Shown: positions 1 through 9,958 of the stretch, in pieces | How the letters are laid out: each line of letters starts with the position of its first letter | Numbering within the stretch: the stretch's first letter is position 1 | DNA from: Jatrophihabitans telluris | GTDB taxonomy: Bacteria > Actinomycetota > Actinomycetes > Mycobacteriales > Jatrophihabitantaceae | Assembly: GCF_023516435.1 (NCBI RefSeq) | Contig: NZ_CP097332.1 | Coordinates: 434,001-498,000, forward strand | Direction of reading: 5' to 3' | DNA: 64,000 bases | Position numbers and translations under genes: made by a program | The notes under the pieces: model-generated | The model's input: the letters and a program-made list of their open reading frames with translations, nothing else | What the model was told of the DNA's origin: nothing | Database searches by the model: none

Positions 1-2
1 AG

Positions 3-3000
3 CTGGACGCCGGCCGGTACCTGATCTCGATCCGGGCGCCCGGCCACAAGATGTGGGGCCAGTACATCACCCTGCCACGCGATGCCGCCGCCGACGGCAC
101 CCTGTCGGTGCGCGTCGAACTGACCGAGCAGAGCAGCGCGCACCCACTTCCCCTCGGCAAGATCAGGGTTTTCGTCTTCAACGACAATGCCTGGACCAAC
201 GGTGCCCCCGACACTGAAGAGGCCGGCCTGGGCGGCTTCAAGGTCACCCTGGACGAGCAGACGGGCAGCCTGGTGACCGTCGACTATCACAACAAGCCCT
301 TGTGCGGCGGCAACTGCCTGTCCGGCAGCGACGGCTTCGTGCAGATCAACGACCTCAGCCCAGCGACGTACTTCATCAACGTCACGCCGCCGAGCACACC
401 CTGCAACAGCGATCCCAACAGCCACTGGTACCAGACCACGACGATCGACGGCGGGCTGAGCCTGCAGGCCGGCGTGGAAGAGGGCAGCGACGGCACCGGC
501 TCGCCCGGTGAGCAGCTCTGGGAGCCCCCGAACAACCGCACTGCCTACTGGTTCGGATTCGTCTGCTCCCCGACGGCCTTCGCCGCCCCGGGTAGTGGCG
601 AGATCACCGGCACCGCACGCAACTGGCAGGGCTGGCCCCCCTTCGACGTGCTGACCCTCGGCGACCCGGTTGATCAGCCGTTCGTCGCCCTGAGCGACAG
701 CACGACCGACCGCACCGTCTTCGTCGGTCGCGGCGACTCGGCCGGCAACTTCGACATCCAGGGTGTTCCGCCGGGTACGTACAACCTCGCGATCTGGGAC
801 GAACAACTGAGTTACATCTTCCGCTTCAAGCCGGTCACCGTCGGCGCGGGAGAGACGGTCGACGTCAACGAAACCGATCCGAACGGCGAGGTCGGCATCG
901 GCGTCTCGCGCTGGTTCGGCTGGCTCGAGGGCGACGTCTACAAGGACCTCAACAAGAACGGCGTGCGGGACCCGGGTGAACCGGGCATCCCCAACACCGA
1001 CATGGACCAGCGCTGGCGTGACGGCTCCATCAAGGAGACCACGACCACCGATACGACCGGCCACTACTCCTACCCGACGGCCGAGGGTGGTGCGCTGGGC
1101 AAGTGGTTCATCAACGAGCAGGGCTACGCGCGGCAAGGGGTGACCGGCGCGTCCGTGCACGACGAGCACACCGGCGCCGTCACCGCGGTTCCGACCAATC
1201 AAGGTGGCGCACTGCTGAGCAACCAGCTCGTGACCGAAGGCCACCGCGCGATCGTCGACTGGGGCAAGTTCGACTACTCCGGCAGCGAGCCGGGGCAGAT
1301 CGTCGGCATCACATACTTCGCCACCACCCGCAACGAGTTCGACGCCAAGAAGCAGAAGCACGAGCCCTATGAGCCGGCTATTCCAGGCGTGACGGTCTAC
1401 CTTGAAGGGCCCGGCCCGGACGGCGTGCCGAACACGGCCGACGACGTGATTCTGAACAAGTACGTCACCGACCATTGGCAGCAACCCAGCGCGAGCCAGA
1501 CGCCGGCCCAGGGCTGCGCGGTGACGGACTCCTCCGGTGCGGACATCTCCGCCCAGCTCAACCCGTCCGTCGGCCCGACCTGCTTGGAAACCCCCATCGC
1601 GGGTCAGCAGACCAAGGACGGCGCGTTCGACGGCGGCTATGCCTTCAACAGCTACTGCCCGACTGGTTACGACATGGCGGCCGACAACGGAAGCTGCGTC
1701 GGTGGAAGCGCTCCGAGTCCGCTCGTCGCGGGAACCTACATCACCCACGCGATCATGCCCAAGGACGCCAACAACAGCACCGACTGCAACACCGCGGCGG
1801 GCGACCCGAACATCACGTCGACCGTGGGTGCGATCCCCGGTGGCGGTGCGGGCTGCCTGTACCGGCCGGTCAAGGAAGAGGACGTCAACGTCGATCTGGG
1901 CAGCAACTTCGTACCGGCGATCCCCCAGCCGCCATGCGTCGGTGACACTCACCTGATCGACAAGTCCACGTTGACGCCGCGCAGCTTCTACTACACCGCC
2001 ACCGCGCCGACCGCGCCGCTGTGCGACAAGAAGCTGGTCGTTCTGACCAACGGACAGAACGCCAACGCCGACTTCCACATGATGACAAACTTCAACACCG
2101 ACCCGAATGGGACCGACCCCGCCGACACGCGCGCCGGTGACGTCGCCGTGCCCGGCCGCATCATCGGACTGGTCTCCAACGACATCTACTTCGAGCGCAA
2201 CCCGAAGTCGATGTGGTACGGCGAGCCCCGGCCGATCGGCGGAATCCCCGTAGGCATCTACCAGCGGGTGGACACCAACCCGAACGTCAACCAGCCCTAC
2301 GACGAGAACAACTGGCGTCTGATCAAGACGGTGTACACCACACCAGAAGGCACGTATGAGGCTCTCCTGCCTTCGACGCAGAACTTCAACTGCCCGATCC
2401 CGCAGGGGCCCTGCCCCGGCATGTACCTGGTCAAGGTCGACGACCCGGGTACCACGACCCACCCGAACGCCGGTTACAACCCGAACCTGCTGACGGCCAC
2501 ATCCCCTTGGGACGTCTGGCCCGGTCTGACCGACCAGCTCGACACGCCACTCGACCCGATCTCGGGCACGGGCTGCGAGGACCCGGCCGTGCCGGCGCGA
2601 CCGGAAGCCCTGCAGGTATCCACTCCTGTGGTGCCGGCCAGCGGCAGCCGCCTGGTGACGGTTCAGGCCGACTTCATCGGGACGACCGGCACCGCTACCG
2701 GCGCGACCGGAGTGCGGGCCACCCTGACCGACGACCGCAACGGCGAGACCGAGACGTTGACCCGTGCCAACGGCGGGATCGTGAGCTGGACGCCTGGCAC
2801 TTCCGGGACGACCGGTACACCCGACACGGTCACGCTCAGGATCCCCGCGCTGGCCTCGAATACCGCGGCCAATCTCGCGCCCAACCTGACCTTCAGGCCA
2901 GGACCCAAACAGCTCACCCTGATCACGGCAAACGCCAACGGCGGTGTGTCCAGTGTCAACGCGGTCACGCTGCACGTGATGGGCACCAACGGCACCGGAA

Positions 3001-4835
3001 CCAACGCGGTGACCTACAGCCCGCCCGTGGTGAACGTGCCACCTCCGGCGCAGACCGGGGTCAACGCGCACGCTCTGCAGAACGCCATCGACGGTGCCGC
3101 AGCGGGCAGCCTGCTCGTGCTTTCGCCCGGTACCTACAACGAGAACGTGCTGGTCTGGAAGCCGCTGAAGATCCAGGGACTCGGCCCGGGCGGCATCATC
3201 GGAGCACACGAGTTGCAGTCCCGTGATCCTGAGGACCCGAGGTTCCACGTGCTCGGATCCGTGATCGACGGCCGGTACTTCAGCCAGGACGCCGCCACGT
3301 TCAACAATGACGTCACTGCTCACGCACCGTACTTCGGCGTGGACGGCACGCACCCGGTGCTCAAGGGCGCGGACGTGACCGTGGTGGCGCAGAGCGGAAC
3401 GGCCTTCAACCTCGGCACCGGAGTCAACGCAACCTTCGCCCAGGCTCGGGTGGACGGCGTCGCTCTGATGACCGGACAGGGCGAGGGGGCCGGCGGCATC
3501 CAGTTGCAAGCCGGCGCCAACAACACCCAGCTGACCAACAATGTCCTCGAGAACAACGGCGGAATCTTCGCCGGTGGTATCGCCCTAGGTCAGCCGTATG
3601 CCCACGGCAGCCACAACTGGAGTGTGCGGATCGCCAACGATCGCCTGATCGGTAACGGTGGTCTGACCCGCTCCGGAGGTATCGGCATCTTCTACGGCTC
3701 CAACTCCTACGAGGTGGCCTCCAGCGTCGTGTGCGCCAACTTCGGGGTCGAGTACGGTGCGGGCATCTCGCACTGGGGACTCAGCCCGGGCGGCAAGATC
3801 CACGACAACCAGGTGTACTACAACGATTCGGTGGACTCCGGCGCCGGCATCTCGGTGCAGACGGAACTACCCGTCGGCGGCGGCCTGGGTGACGGCTCCG
3901 GCTCGGTCGACATCGACCGGAACCTGCTCACGGGCAACTACAGCGGCGACGATGGCGGCGGAATCTTCGTCCTCGATGCGCTGACCGCTCCGATCAACAT
4001 CCGCGACAACATCATCGCCGACAACGGTTCCGCCGACCTGGGTGGTGCGGTGATGCTGGACGACGCCTCGAACGTGCGGTTCGTCAACAACACCGTCGCC
4101 AGCAACGTCTCCACCGGATCGTCGGAGACCTCCGATGGCCTGCCGCACTCGGCCGGCCTGGCTTCAGAAGCGAACGACCCGCTGTTCCAGGCAATGCTGC
4201 CCGCAGGTTCGGCAGACTTCGCCAACCCGGTCGCGCTGTTCAACAACGTGTTCTGGAACAACACGGCCTACACGCTGAGTCAGCCCGGGCCGGGAGCGAC
4301 CCTGGTCAACCAGGGCACCATCGATTTGGAGGTCCACGGGACGGGCAACGCGAACGACACCTACACCCCGCGGTACTCGGATCTGACTACAGGACAGGTG
4401 CTCCGCGCCGACGGTGTGCTGCACGCACTGCCGACGAACCTGGGCAACATCAGCGTCGACCCGCTGTTCATCAACCCGTTGGGCGTCACCGCTGAGCTCA
4501 CGGTGTCGGGATCGCGGCTCGACCCCGCGGTTGCGGCTGTGACCCTGACCGGTGGCGACCCGCCGGTCGGCCTGACCAGCAACTTCCACCTGCAGCCGAC
4601 CTCACCGGTGGTGGACCGTGGCGTGCGGTGCTCGCTGACCGCGTCGCCGGCACCGGCCACCGCGCTCAACCCTTGCCCGGCAGGCCAGATCCAGGCCCCG
4701 TCCTCGGCCGTGTTCCTGGGTGGTCTCGGTGACATCGACGGTCAGTACCGGCCGCAGCTGCGCAGCTTCCGGCTACGGACGCCGTGGGACCTCGGTGCTG
4801 ACGAGCTCGTCGGCCTCCCGGTGCCGCTGCCATGA
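3..4835 (+). CDS. Very large secreted/surface protein with SdrD-like B-repeats and right-handed beta-helix domain, 5' partial
   Basis: The reading frame is open from the left window edge, so the true start lies outside; at least 1610 residues are present. The N-terminal two thirds hold several carboxypeptidase-regulatory/SdrD-B-type modules, seen as Asp/Asn-rich calcium-loop signatures such as DLNKNGVRDPGEPGIP (about nt 940-990), GRIIGLVSND (about 2155) and a second PGVTVYLEG module near 1385. From about nt 3060 the protein turns into a parallel beta-helix: a pectate-lyase-like opening (NAIDGAAAGSLLVLSPGTYNENV) followed by many N-N-x-hydrophobic turns. No sortase motif or transmembrane helix is visible at the C-terminus. 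It heads a co-directional cluster with cupredoxin proteins, and its stop overlaps an ATG (ATGA at 4832). An extracellular matrix or scaffold role is inferred; the substrate is unknown. Confidence 0.85.
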   Translation: MDAGRYLISIRAPGHKMWGQYITLPRDAAADGTLSVRVELTEQSSAHPLPLGKIRVFVFNDNAWTNGAPDTEEAGLGGFKVTLDEQTGSLVTVDYHNKPLCGGNCLSGSDGFVQINDLSPATYFINVTPPSTPCNSDPNSHWYQTTTIDGGLSLQAGVEEGSDGTGSPGEQLWEPPNNRTAYWFGFVCSPTAFAAPGSGEITGTARNWQGWPPFDVLTLGDPVDQPFVALSDSTTDRTVFVGRGDSAGNFDIQGVPPGTYNLAIWDEQLSYIFRFKPVTVGAGETVDVNETDPNGEVGIGVSRWFGWLEGDVYKDLNKNGVRDPGEPGIPNTDMDQRWRDGSIKETTTTDTTGHYSYPTAEGGALGKWFINEQGYARQGVTGASVHDEHTGAVTAVPTNQGGALLSNQLVTEGHRAIVDWGKFDYSGSEPGQIVGITYFATTRNEFDAKKQKHEPYEPAIPGVTVYLEGPGPDGVPNTADDVILNKYVTDHWQQPSASQTPAQGCAVTDSSGADISAQLNPSVGPTCLETPIAGQQTKDGAFDGGYAFNSYCPTGYDMAADNGSCVGGSAPSPLVAGTYITHAIMPKDANNSTDCNTAAGDPNITSTVGAIPGGGAGCLYRPVKEEDVNVDLGSNFVPAIPQPPCVGDTHLIDKSTLTPRSFYYTATAPTAPLCDKKLVVLTNGQNANADFHMMTNFNTDPNGTDPADTRAGDVAVPGRIIGLVSNDIYFERNPKSMWYGEPRPIGGIPVGIYQRVDTNPNVNQPYDENNWRLIKTVYTTPEGTYEALLPSTQNFNCPIPQGPCPGMYLVKVDDPGTTTHPNAGYNPNLLTATSPWDVWPGLTDQLDTPLDPISGTGCEDPAVPARPEALQVSTPVVPASGSRLVTVQADFIGTTGTATGATGVRATLTDDRNGETETLTRANGGIVSWTPGTSGTTGTPDTVTLRIPALASNTAANLAPNLTFRPGPKQLTLITANANGGVSSVNAVTLHVMGTNGTGTNAVTYSPPVVNVPPPAQTGVNAHALQNAIDGAAAGSLLVLSPGTYNENVLVWKPLKIQGLGPGGIIGAHELQSRDPEDPRFHVLGSVIDGRYFSQDAATFNNDVTAHAPYFGVDGTHPVLKGADVTVVAQSGTAFNLGTGVNATFAQARVDGVALMTGQGEGAGGIQLQAGANNTQLTNNVLENNGGIFAGGIALGQPYAHGSHNWSVRIANDRLIGNGGLTRSGGIGIFYGSNSYEVASSVVCANFGVEYGAGISHWGLSPGGKIHDNQVYYNDSVDSGAGISVQTELPVGGGLGDGSGSVDIDRNLLTGNYSGDDGGGIFVLDALTAPINIRDNIIADNGSADLGGAVMLDDASNVRFVNNTVASNVSTGSSETSDGLPHSAGLASEANDPLFQAMLPAGSADFANPVALFNNVFWNNTAYTLSQPGPGATLVNQGTIDLEVHGTGNANDTYTPRYSDLTTGQVLRADGVLHALPTNLGNISVDPLFINPLGVTAELTVSGSRLDPAVAAVTLTGGDPPVGLTSNFHLQPTSPVVDRGVRCSLTASPAPATALNPCPAGQIQAPSSAVFLGGLGDIDGQYRPQLRSFRLRTPWDLGADELVGLPVPLP

Positions 4836-4900
4836 GGCGCGAGGTACGGCCGCTCGGCCCGGGCCGGACCGAGCGACTCGACACCAATGAGGAGAACATC

Positions 4901-6196
4901 GTGGAGTCGCAAGGCATACGGAGAAGGACGTTTCTCCAGGCCGCAGGCGTCGGCGCGCTGGCCGCCGCCGCCGGGGCCGGGACCGCTCGGGCAATCGAGA
5001 GGAGCCTGTTCACTCCCGCCGGTGCGGCCACCACATCGCTGTCCCTGGCGGCGACCGACGGATACATCACCATGCCCGGGCGCGACGACCACCCGGTCTA
5101 CGTCTTCGGGTTCATCAAGGTGGATCCGGCCCTGTCGCCGAGCGATCTGATCTCGACGTTCAAGGGGCATGCCCAGCACACCGCGCCCACGCTCGACTTC
5201 CGTCAGGGCGACGACATCAAGATCACCTTGACCAACCTCGGCCTGCTGCAACGGCCGGACCTGGTCGACTCCCACACCATCCACTGGCACGGCTTCGACC
5301 TGCCGTCGCCGCTCAACGACGGCGTGCCGGAGGTGTCGGTTGCGGTCCCGATCAGCAAGCAGCTGACCTACTTCTACCGTCCGCACCGCGAGGGCACCTA
5401 CATGTACCACTGCCACTTCGAGGACGTCGAGCACGTCCAGATGGGCATGACGGGTGTCGTCTTCGTACGACCGCTCCAGGACGGGACCCCGAAGACGTTC
5501 GGCAGCAAGACCTTCACGCGGTTCGCCTACAACGACGGCGACGGTTCGACCGGCTACGACCGGCATTTCGCGATCCTGCTCAACGAGATCGAGACGCGCC
5601 AGCACGACGCCGACCGAGACATCCAGGAATTCATCCCGACCGATTTCAACCCGGCGTACTTCACGATGAACGGCCGCTGCTACCCGCAGACGACGTTGCT
5701 CAACGACGATGCCTTCACCTCATCGGGCCTGACGACCCCGAACGCGACGGCCGGCACGGTGGACGTGTCCCAGCCGAATTCCTCGCTGATGCAGGTCAAT
5801 CCCGGTGAGCGGGTGTTGCTCAGGCTGGCCAATCTCGGCTACCAACAGCACTCGCTGGAACTGCCCGGAATCCCCCTGCACGTCGTCGGCCAGGACGCCT
5901 CGCTGCTGCGCAACGGTAGCGGTGCCTCGGCGGTGGACACGTCCTACTGGACGAACCACCTCTATCTGGGACCCGGGGAGGCGCGCGACGTGCTGTTCGA
6001 CGTGCCGGCCTACAGTGCCTCGCGCCCGTCCGGTTCGGACAGTCGCGGCGCCTACAACGTCTACTACCTGAAGAGTCGCGACTGGCGCCAGCTGGCCAAC
6101 CTCGGTGCCACCGGCCCCGGCGGCATGATGACCGAGGTTCGCGCCTACACCGCGCCGGTGCCGGCCCAATCCATTGTGGGGCAGACCTATGCCTAG
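4901..6196 (+). CDS. Tat-exported multicopper oxidase-like protein (two cupredoxin domains, T1 copper ligands in domain 1)
   Basis: 431 residues. The GTG at 4901 is preferred because GAGGAGAA lies 6-9 nt upstream; an in-frame ATG at 4832 overlaps the preceding stop and is the alternative. The N-terminus has a twin-arginine signal (RRRTFLQAAG, then a hydrophobic stretch ending ARA). Domain 1 carries HTIHWHG (T2/T3 His pair) and YHCHFEDVEHVQMGM, which supplies Cys, His and Met for a type 1 site plus another H-x-H. Domain 2 has only a relic (HSLELPGIPLHVVGQD) without H-x-H pairs, so a trinuclear centre cannot be completed within this chain by canonical motifs. Copper oxidase activity is a family inference; the missing half-site may come from the next gene product. 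Confidence 0.85.
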   Translation: MESQGIRRRTFLQAAGVGALAAAAGAGTARAIERSLFTPAGAATTSLSLAATDGYITMPGRDDHPVYVFGFIKVDPALSPSDLISTFKGHAQHTAPTLDFRQGDDIKITLTNLGLLQRPDLVDSHTIHWHGFDLPSPLNDGVPEVSVAVPISKQLTYFYRPHREGTYMYHCHFEDVEHVQMGMTGVVFVRPLQDGTPKTFGSKTFTRFAYNDGDGSTGYDRHFAILLNEIETRQHDADRDIQEFIPTDFNPAYFTMNGRCYPQTTLLNDDAFTSSGLTTPNATAGTVDVSQPNSSLMQVNPGERVLLRLANLGYQQHSLELPGIPLHVVGQDASLLRNGSGASAVDTSYWTNHLYLGPGEARDVLFDVPAYSASRPSGSDSRGAYNVYYLKSRDWRQLANLGATGPGGMMTEVRAYTAPVPAQSIVGQTYA

Positions 6197-6230
6197 GCAG
6201 CGAGCGCCGCAGCGCAAGGGGGTGGCCGCC

Positions 6231-8231
6231 GTGACGCGACGGCTTGTCGTCATCGTCTCGTCCTTGATCGTCGCCGTCGCTCTGGTGGTCGCGCCCCACG
6301 CCGCGACTGCGTTGCCGGTCGGCGCTCCGACGATCGGCATGGTGTGCACGCCGGGGACGACCACGGGCAGCACGCATGCGTTCAATCTCATCGCCAAGAC
6401 CGGCTACATCGACACCCCTGATGGCAACAGCGTGTTCATGTGGAGCTACGCCAACGCCGATGCCCCCGACAGCGGGCGGTTCCAGAGTCCTGGTCCGGTG
6501 CTGTGCGTGACCCAGGGCCAGCTCGTGACGGTGACCCTGACCAACCAGCTGGAAGAGGCGTCCTCCGTCGTTTTCCCCGGGCAGACAGGCGTAACGGCTG
6601 CCGGCGGAGTTCCTGGCCTGCTCACGACCGAGGCCGCCCCGTCGGGCAGCGTGACCTACTCCTTCACCGCGGGACAGCCCGGTACGTACCTGTACGAGAG
6701 CGGCTCCGACATCGTCAAGCAGGCCGAGATGGGGCTGTACGGCGCTCTCGTTGTGCGCCCGTCGGCCGGTGCCGGCTACGCCTACGACTCGACCACCCAG
6801 TTCGACCCGTCCCGGGAGTACCTGCTGCTGCTGAGCGAAATAGATCCGGACCTGCACCACGCGGTGGAGACACACGCGAACTACGACGCGAACGCAGCCC
6901 GTGCTCGGTACTTCGCCATCAACGGGCGGGAGTTCCCCGACACGATCCAGGACAACGGTTCCTCGCTGTTGCCCAACCAGCCTTACGGGTCGCTCGTTCG
7001 CATTCAGCCGACGACGCCCGGGTCCAAGCCCAGCCTGATCCGGATGATCAACGTCGGCCTGCTCAATCACCCGTTCCACCCGCACGGCAATCACACCAGC
7101 CTCATCGCTCAGGATGGCCGGCTGCTGAGCAGCCCGAGCGGCGGATCGGCCGCGACCGAGCACTTCGGCGAAACGATCGGTGCGGGCCAGACCGAGGACT
7201 TCCTGCTTCGCTGGGACGACCAGGACCAGTGGAGCCCGGTGACCAACCCGCTACCGGTACCGGCCCCGAACTACCGCGACGTCTTCTTCAAGGACAGCAA
7301 CACCTGGTACAGCGGCAGTCCGTACCTCGGATACAAGGGAACGCTGCCCACCGGCGTCAACGTGCAGAACATCTGCGGCGAGTGGTACTTCCCCTGGCAC
7401 AGCCACGCCTTGAACGAATTCACCAACTACGACCAGGGCTTCGGCGGTATGGGCACCCTGTTGCGGGTGGACCCACCGGGTGGCTGCTTCGTCGCGCCGT
7501 CGTCGACCAATCTTGTCGGTGGTGTACTGAAGAGCGGATCGGTGAGCGCACTCAGTACCGATGACGGCTCGTACTACCAGGTCAATCCGAAGACGACCGT
7601 GCTCACGGCCGGCGCCTCCGCGGCGGCCGGAACCATGAGCGTGGGCTCGGCAGCGGGATTCCCGACCACCGCGGGCTATTACGTCCGCGTCGACAACGAG
7701 GTCATGCAGGTGACGGCCGGCATGGGCACCACGTCGTGGACCGTGCTGAGGGGCCGGCTCGGAACCCTCGCCGCTACGCACGCGGCCAATGCCACAGTGA
7801 CTGCACTGGCCACCGACTGGTATGCGGGATTCACCGGCGTCGCCGCGGGTTCGTCGAACCTCAAGGTGACCTACAAGGGATCCAACTGCAACACGACGAC
7901 CGCAACGACCTGCACCGCCTTCCCGTCCAACCCGCCGAGCCAGACGGTACGGATCTGTGACTGGACGGTCAGCGGAGCGACCGGCTGTGCCGGGGCCAAC
8001 TCCGCGGGATGGGTCACGCTGCCCGCACCGCCGGCGCAACCGGTGACCGTCGGGGCAACCCAGGTTCAGTCGACCTGGACGCTGCCCGGTTCGCCGAGCA
8101 ACTACATCGGCACCGGCAGCTATCGAGGCCAGGTCCGGGTCCTCGTCCACACCGATCGGTGGGCGCCCACCGCGCCGACCCCGTTCTCCACGTGGGGCAA
8201 TCTGTTCAGCCTCACCTACGACGCGCCGTGA
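6231..8231 (+). CDS. Secreted multicopper oxidase-like protein with C-terminal copper motifs, lacking the T1 cysteine
   Basis: About 666 residues. GTG 6231 is chosen because AAGGGGG sits 8 nt upstream and it yields a compact Sec signal (TRRLVVIVSSLIVAVALVV...AATA); ATG 6189 is possible. The first cupredoxin domain has the fold signature but no ligands: GTYLYESGSDIVKQAEMGLYG stands where HCH...H...M would be. The middle of the protein has HPFHPHGNH and then PWHSHALNEFTNYDQGFGGM, a C-terminal MCO-type pair in which Cys is replaced by Ser. A roughly 250-residue C-terminal extension of beta-sandwich-like sequence follows. It overlaps or abuts the preceding gene and is 32 bp from the next, so co-expression is likely. 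Probably an electron-transfer or oxidase subunit. Confidence 0.82.
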   Translation: MTRRLVVIVSSLIVAVALVVAPHAATALPVGAPTIGMVCTPGTTTGSTHAFNLIAKTGYIDTPDGNSVFMWSYANADAPDSGRFQSPGPVLCVTQGQLVTVTLTNQLEEASSVVFPGQTGVTAAGGVPGLLTTEAAPSGSVTYSFTAGQPGTYLYESGSDIVKQAEMGLYGALVVRPSAGAGYAYDSTTQFDPSREYLLLLSEIDPDLHHAVETHANYDANAARARYFAINGREFPDTIQDNGSSLLPNQPYGSLVRIQPTTPGSKPSLIRMINVGLLNHPFHPHGNHTSLIAQDGRLLSSPSGGSAATEHFGETIGAGQTEDFLLRWDDQDQWSPVTNPLPVPAPNYRDVFFKDSNTWYSGSPYLGYKGTLPTGVNVQNICGEWYFPWHSHALNEFTNYDQGFGGMGTLLRVDPPGGCFVAPSSTNLVGGVLKSGSVSALSTDDGSYYQVNPKTTVLTAGASAAAGTMSVGSAAGFPTTAGYYVRVDNEVMQVTAGMGTTSWTVLRGRLGTLAATHAANATVTALATDWYAGFTGVAAGSSNLKVTYKGSNCNTTTATTCTAFPSNPPSQTVRICDWTVSGATGCAGANSAGWVTLPAPPAQPVTVGATQVQSTWTLPGSPSNYIGTGSYRGQVRVLVHTDRWAPTAPTPFSTWGNLFSLTYDAP

Positions 8232-8263
8232 CCTGCGATCCTTGGCGAGAAAGGCAAACGACG

Positions 8264-9307
8264 ATGCTCACCACTGCTCACAGGTCCCTCCGCCGGGTAT
8301 CAAGGCCGGCCCCGCGGAACTCTCGTCGACGCAGGCGGCCAGGCCTGGTGCCGCTGCTCGCGCTGTCGCTGGCGTTCACCGCCGTGGTGTTCGGCTCCGC
8401 GGCCCCGGCGTCCGCGGCCGCGGTCACCATCAACCTCTGCGCCGTACCGGGCAGCTTCGATCCGTTGCCGACGACGAATCCGAGCCTGTCGATCCCGATC
8501 TGGGGTTTCGCCACCACCACGACGCCTGGTGTCTGCACCGCTGCGGCGCCGACGCTGCCGGGCCCACAGCTGACCGTAACCGAAGGCGATTCGGTCACCT
8601 TGTCGGTGACGAATGCTCTGCCGGCGGGGCATTCGATCACCCTCGAGGCCGACGGGATCGACTTCGCGCCGGGTGCGGACAGCGCGGCACCGGGGGCAGT
8701 CGTCACCAGGACGTTCACGGCCTCGGCGGCGGGGACATACCTCTACGAAAGCGGAGGTGACGCCGGACTGCAGGAAGCGATGGGCCTCTACGGTGCGCTG
8801 CTGGTTCGTCCGGCCGTGGCCGGGCGTGCCTACGACGCGGCCAACAGCAACTACGACCGAGAATCGGTGCTCGTGCTGAGTGCGGTCGATCCCGCATACA
8901 ACGCCGCGGCGGCACCGGTCGCGCACAATTACGCCGCCACCTACTGGCTGATCAACGGCCGGTCGTACCCGGACACCGCCGCAGTACTGGGCAGTCCCGG
9001 TCAACGCGTCCTGCTGCGTTACCTCAACGCCGGCTACGACAACACGACGATGTCGCTGCTCGGCGCGCGGGAATGGGTTTACGCACGCGACTCCCGGCCC
9101 CTGAACAACCCGTTCGACGCGGTCGCCGAGACCTTCCCGGCCGGCGCGACCGAGGACACCTTCGTCACGGTGCCGGCGGGAGCCGCGCCGAGCCAGTTCG
9201 GTTTCCCGTTGTTCAACCGGCAGTTGCACCTCACCAATGGCACCCAGATGGCCACCTCGCCGACGCCCGTCACCGGCGGCGGGATGCTCACCTTCCTGCA
9301 CCCGTGA
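8264..9307 (+). CDS. Secreted cupredoxin-fold protein without recognisable copper ligands
   Basis: 347 residues. ATG 8264 has GAGAAAGG about 9 nt upstream. A long Arg-rich n-region (RRVSRPAPRNSRRRRRP) precedes a hydrophobic core and an ASAAA cleavage region. The mature protein parallels the N-terminal domain of the upstream gene product: GTYLYESGGDAGLQEAMGLYGALLVRP aligns with that protein's GTYLYESGSDIVKQAEMGLYGALVVRP, and the copper-binding Cys/His/Met are absent in both. A second, shorter cupredoxin-like half follows (PGQRVLLRYLNAGYDNTTMSLLGARE). It is probably a paralogue made by duplication within the cluster and may be a structural partner of the copper oxidases rather than an enzyme. 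Confidence 0.75.
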   Translation: MLTTAHRSLRRVSRPAPRNSRRRRRPGLVPLLALSLAFTAVVFGSAAPASAAAVTINLCAVPGSFDPLPTTNPSLSIPIWGFATTTTPGVCTAAAPTLPGPQLTVTEGDSVTLSVTNALPAGHSITLEADGIDFAPGADSAAPGAVVTRTFTASAAGTYLYESGGDAGLQEAMGLYGALLVRPAVAGRAYDAANSNYDRESVLVLSAVDPAYNAAAAPVAHNYAATYWLINGRSYPDTAAVLGSPGQRVLLRYLNAGYDNTTMSLLGAREWVYARDSRPLNNPFDAVAETFPAGATEDTFVTVPAGAAPSQFGFPLFNRQLHLTNGTQMATSPTPVTGGGMLTFLHP

Positions 9308-9406
9308 CCGAGATGTGAACCGCTCGAACCGAATCGCAGGAACTCACCGGAGCCGACTGGACAACTGAATACCCGAACATCCGCCCGAGCCTTGGAGCTC
9401 CGCCCG

Positions 9407-9937
9407 ATGGTCACTTCGACAGTGAACCCCCCGCGTCCGGTCCCCCCGGCCGACGGCGCCCGGCACCTGAGGGTGCTGGGCGTCGCCGTCGGCGCGCTGG
9501 CGGTCATCCTGGCCCTGACCGGGTACCTCGCCCTGCGCGCCACCCACCACACCGGCTCGTCGACGAAGCAGGCCGACGTCCCGGCGAGCTGGCATCGGCC
9601 GAGCGTCACCACGGCCGGGCTGGCCGATCGTAGTGGTGTTCGGATCACCCGGGTCGACGTCACCGGTGGCGGCGGCCTGATCGATCTGCGCTACCAGGTA
9701 CTGGATCCCGACCGAGCCGCAGCGTTGCACGACACCGCGACCCCACCGGCGTTGGTGGACGAGACGAGCGGGCTGGTCGTGCACCAGCTGTTCATGGATC
9801 ACGCCCATTCGGGTCCGTACAAGCAGGGCGTCACGTACTACTACCTGTTCAACGATCCGGGCAACTGGGTCCACCGCGGCAGCCGGGTGACGGTGCTGCT
9901 GGGTAACGCGCAGGTCGAGCACATCACGGTCAAGTAA
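9407..9937 (+). CDS. Membrane-anchored protein of unknown function in the cupredoxin cluster
   Basis: 176 residues. ATG 9407 has GGAG 9 nt upstream; a TTG at 9392 is a weaker option. One transmembrane segment (residues roughly 25-45, LGVAVGALAVILALTGYLAL) leaves a short cytoplasmic N-terminus and an exported domain of about 125 residues. The exported part has a compact beta-rich look (RITRVDVTGGGGLIDLRYQVLDP, then HAHSGPYKQGVTYYYLFNDPGN) with two histidines in HAH and a conserved-looking aromatic strand. I do not recognise the family. It lies 21 bp from the following subtilisin gene and is probably part of the same transcription unit, so a role in assembling or anchoring the secreted copper proteins is possible but unproven. 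Confidence 0.7.
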   Translation: MVTSTVNPPRPVPPADGARHLRVLGVAVGALAVILALTGYLALRATHHTGSSTKQADVPASWHRPSVTTAGLADRSGVRITRVDVTGGGGLIDLRYQVLDPDRAAALHDTATPPALVDETSGLVVHQLFMDHAHSGPYKQGVTYYYLFNDPGNWVHRGSRVTVLLGNAQVEHITVK

Positions 9938-9958
9938 GGGTCAGACGGGGGCAATGAG

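Noticed and set aside
1-9937. The cupredoxin cluster as a copper-resistance (CopA/CopB/CopC) operon
   Set aside because: No CopC, CopB or P-type ATPase is present, and two of the three cupredoxin proteins lack complete ligand sets; a surface oxidase role fits better.
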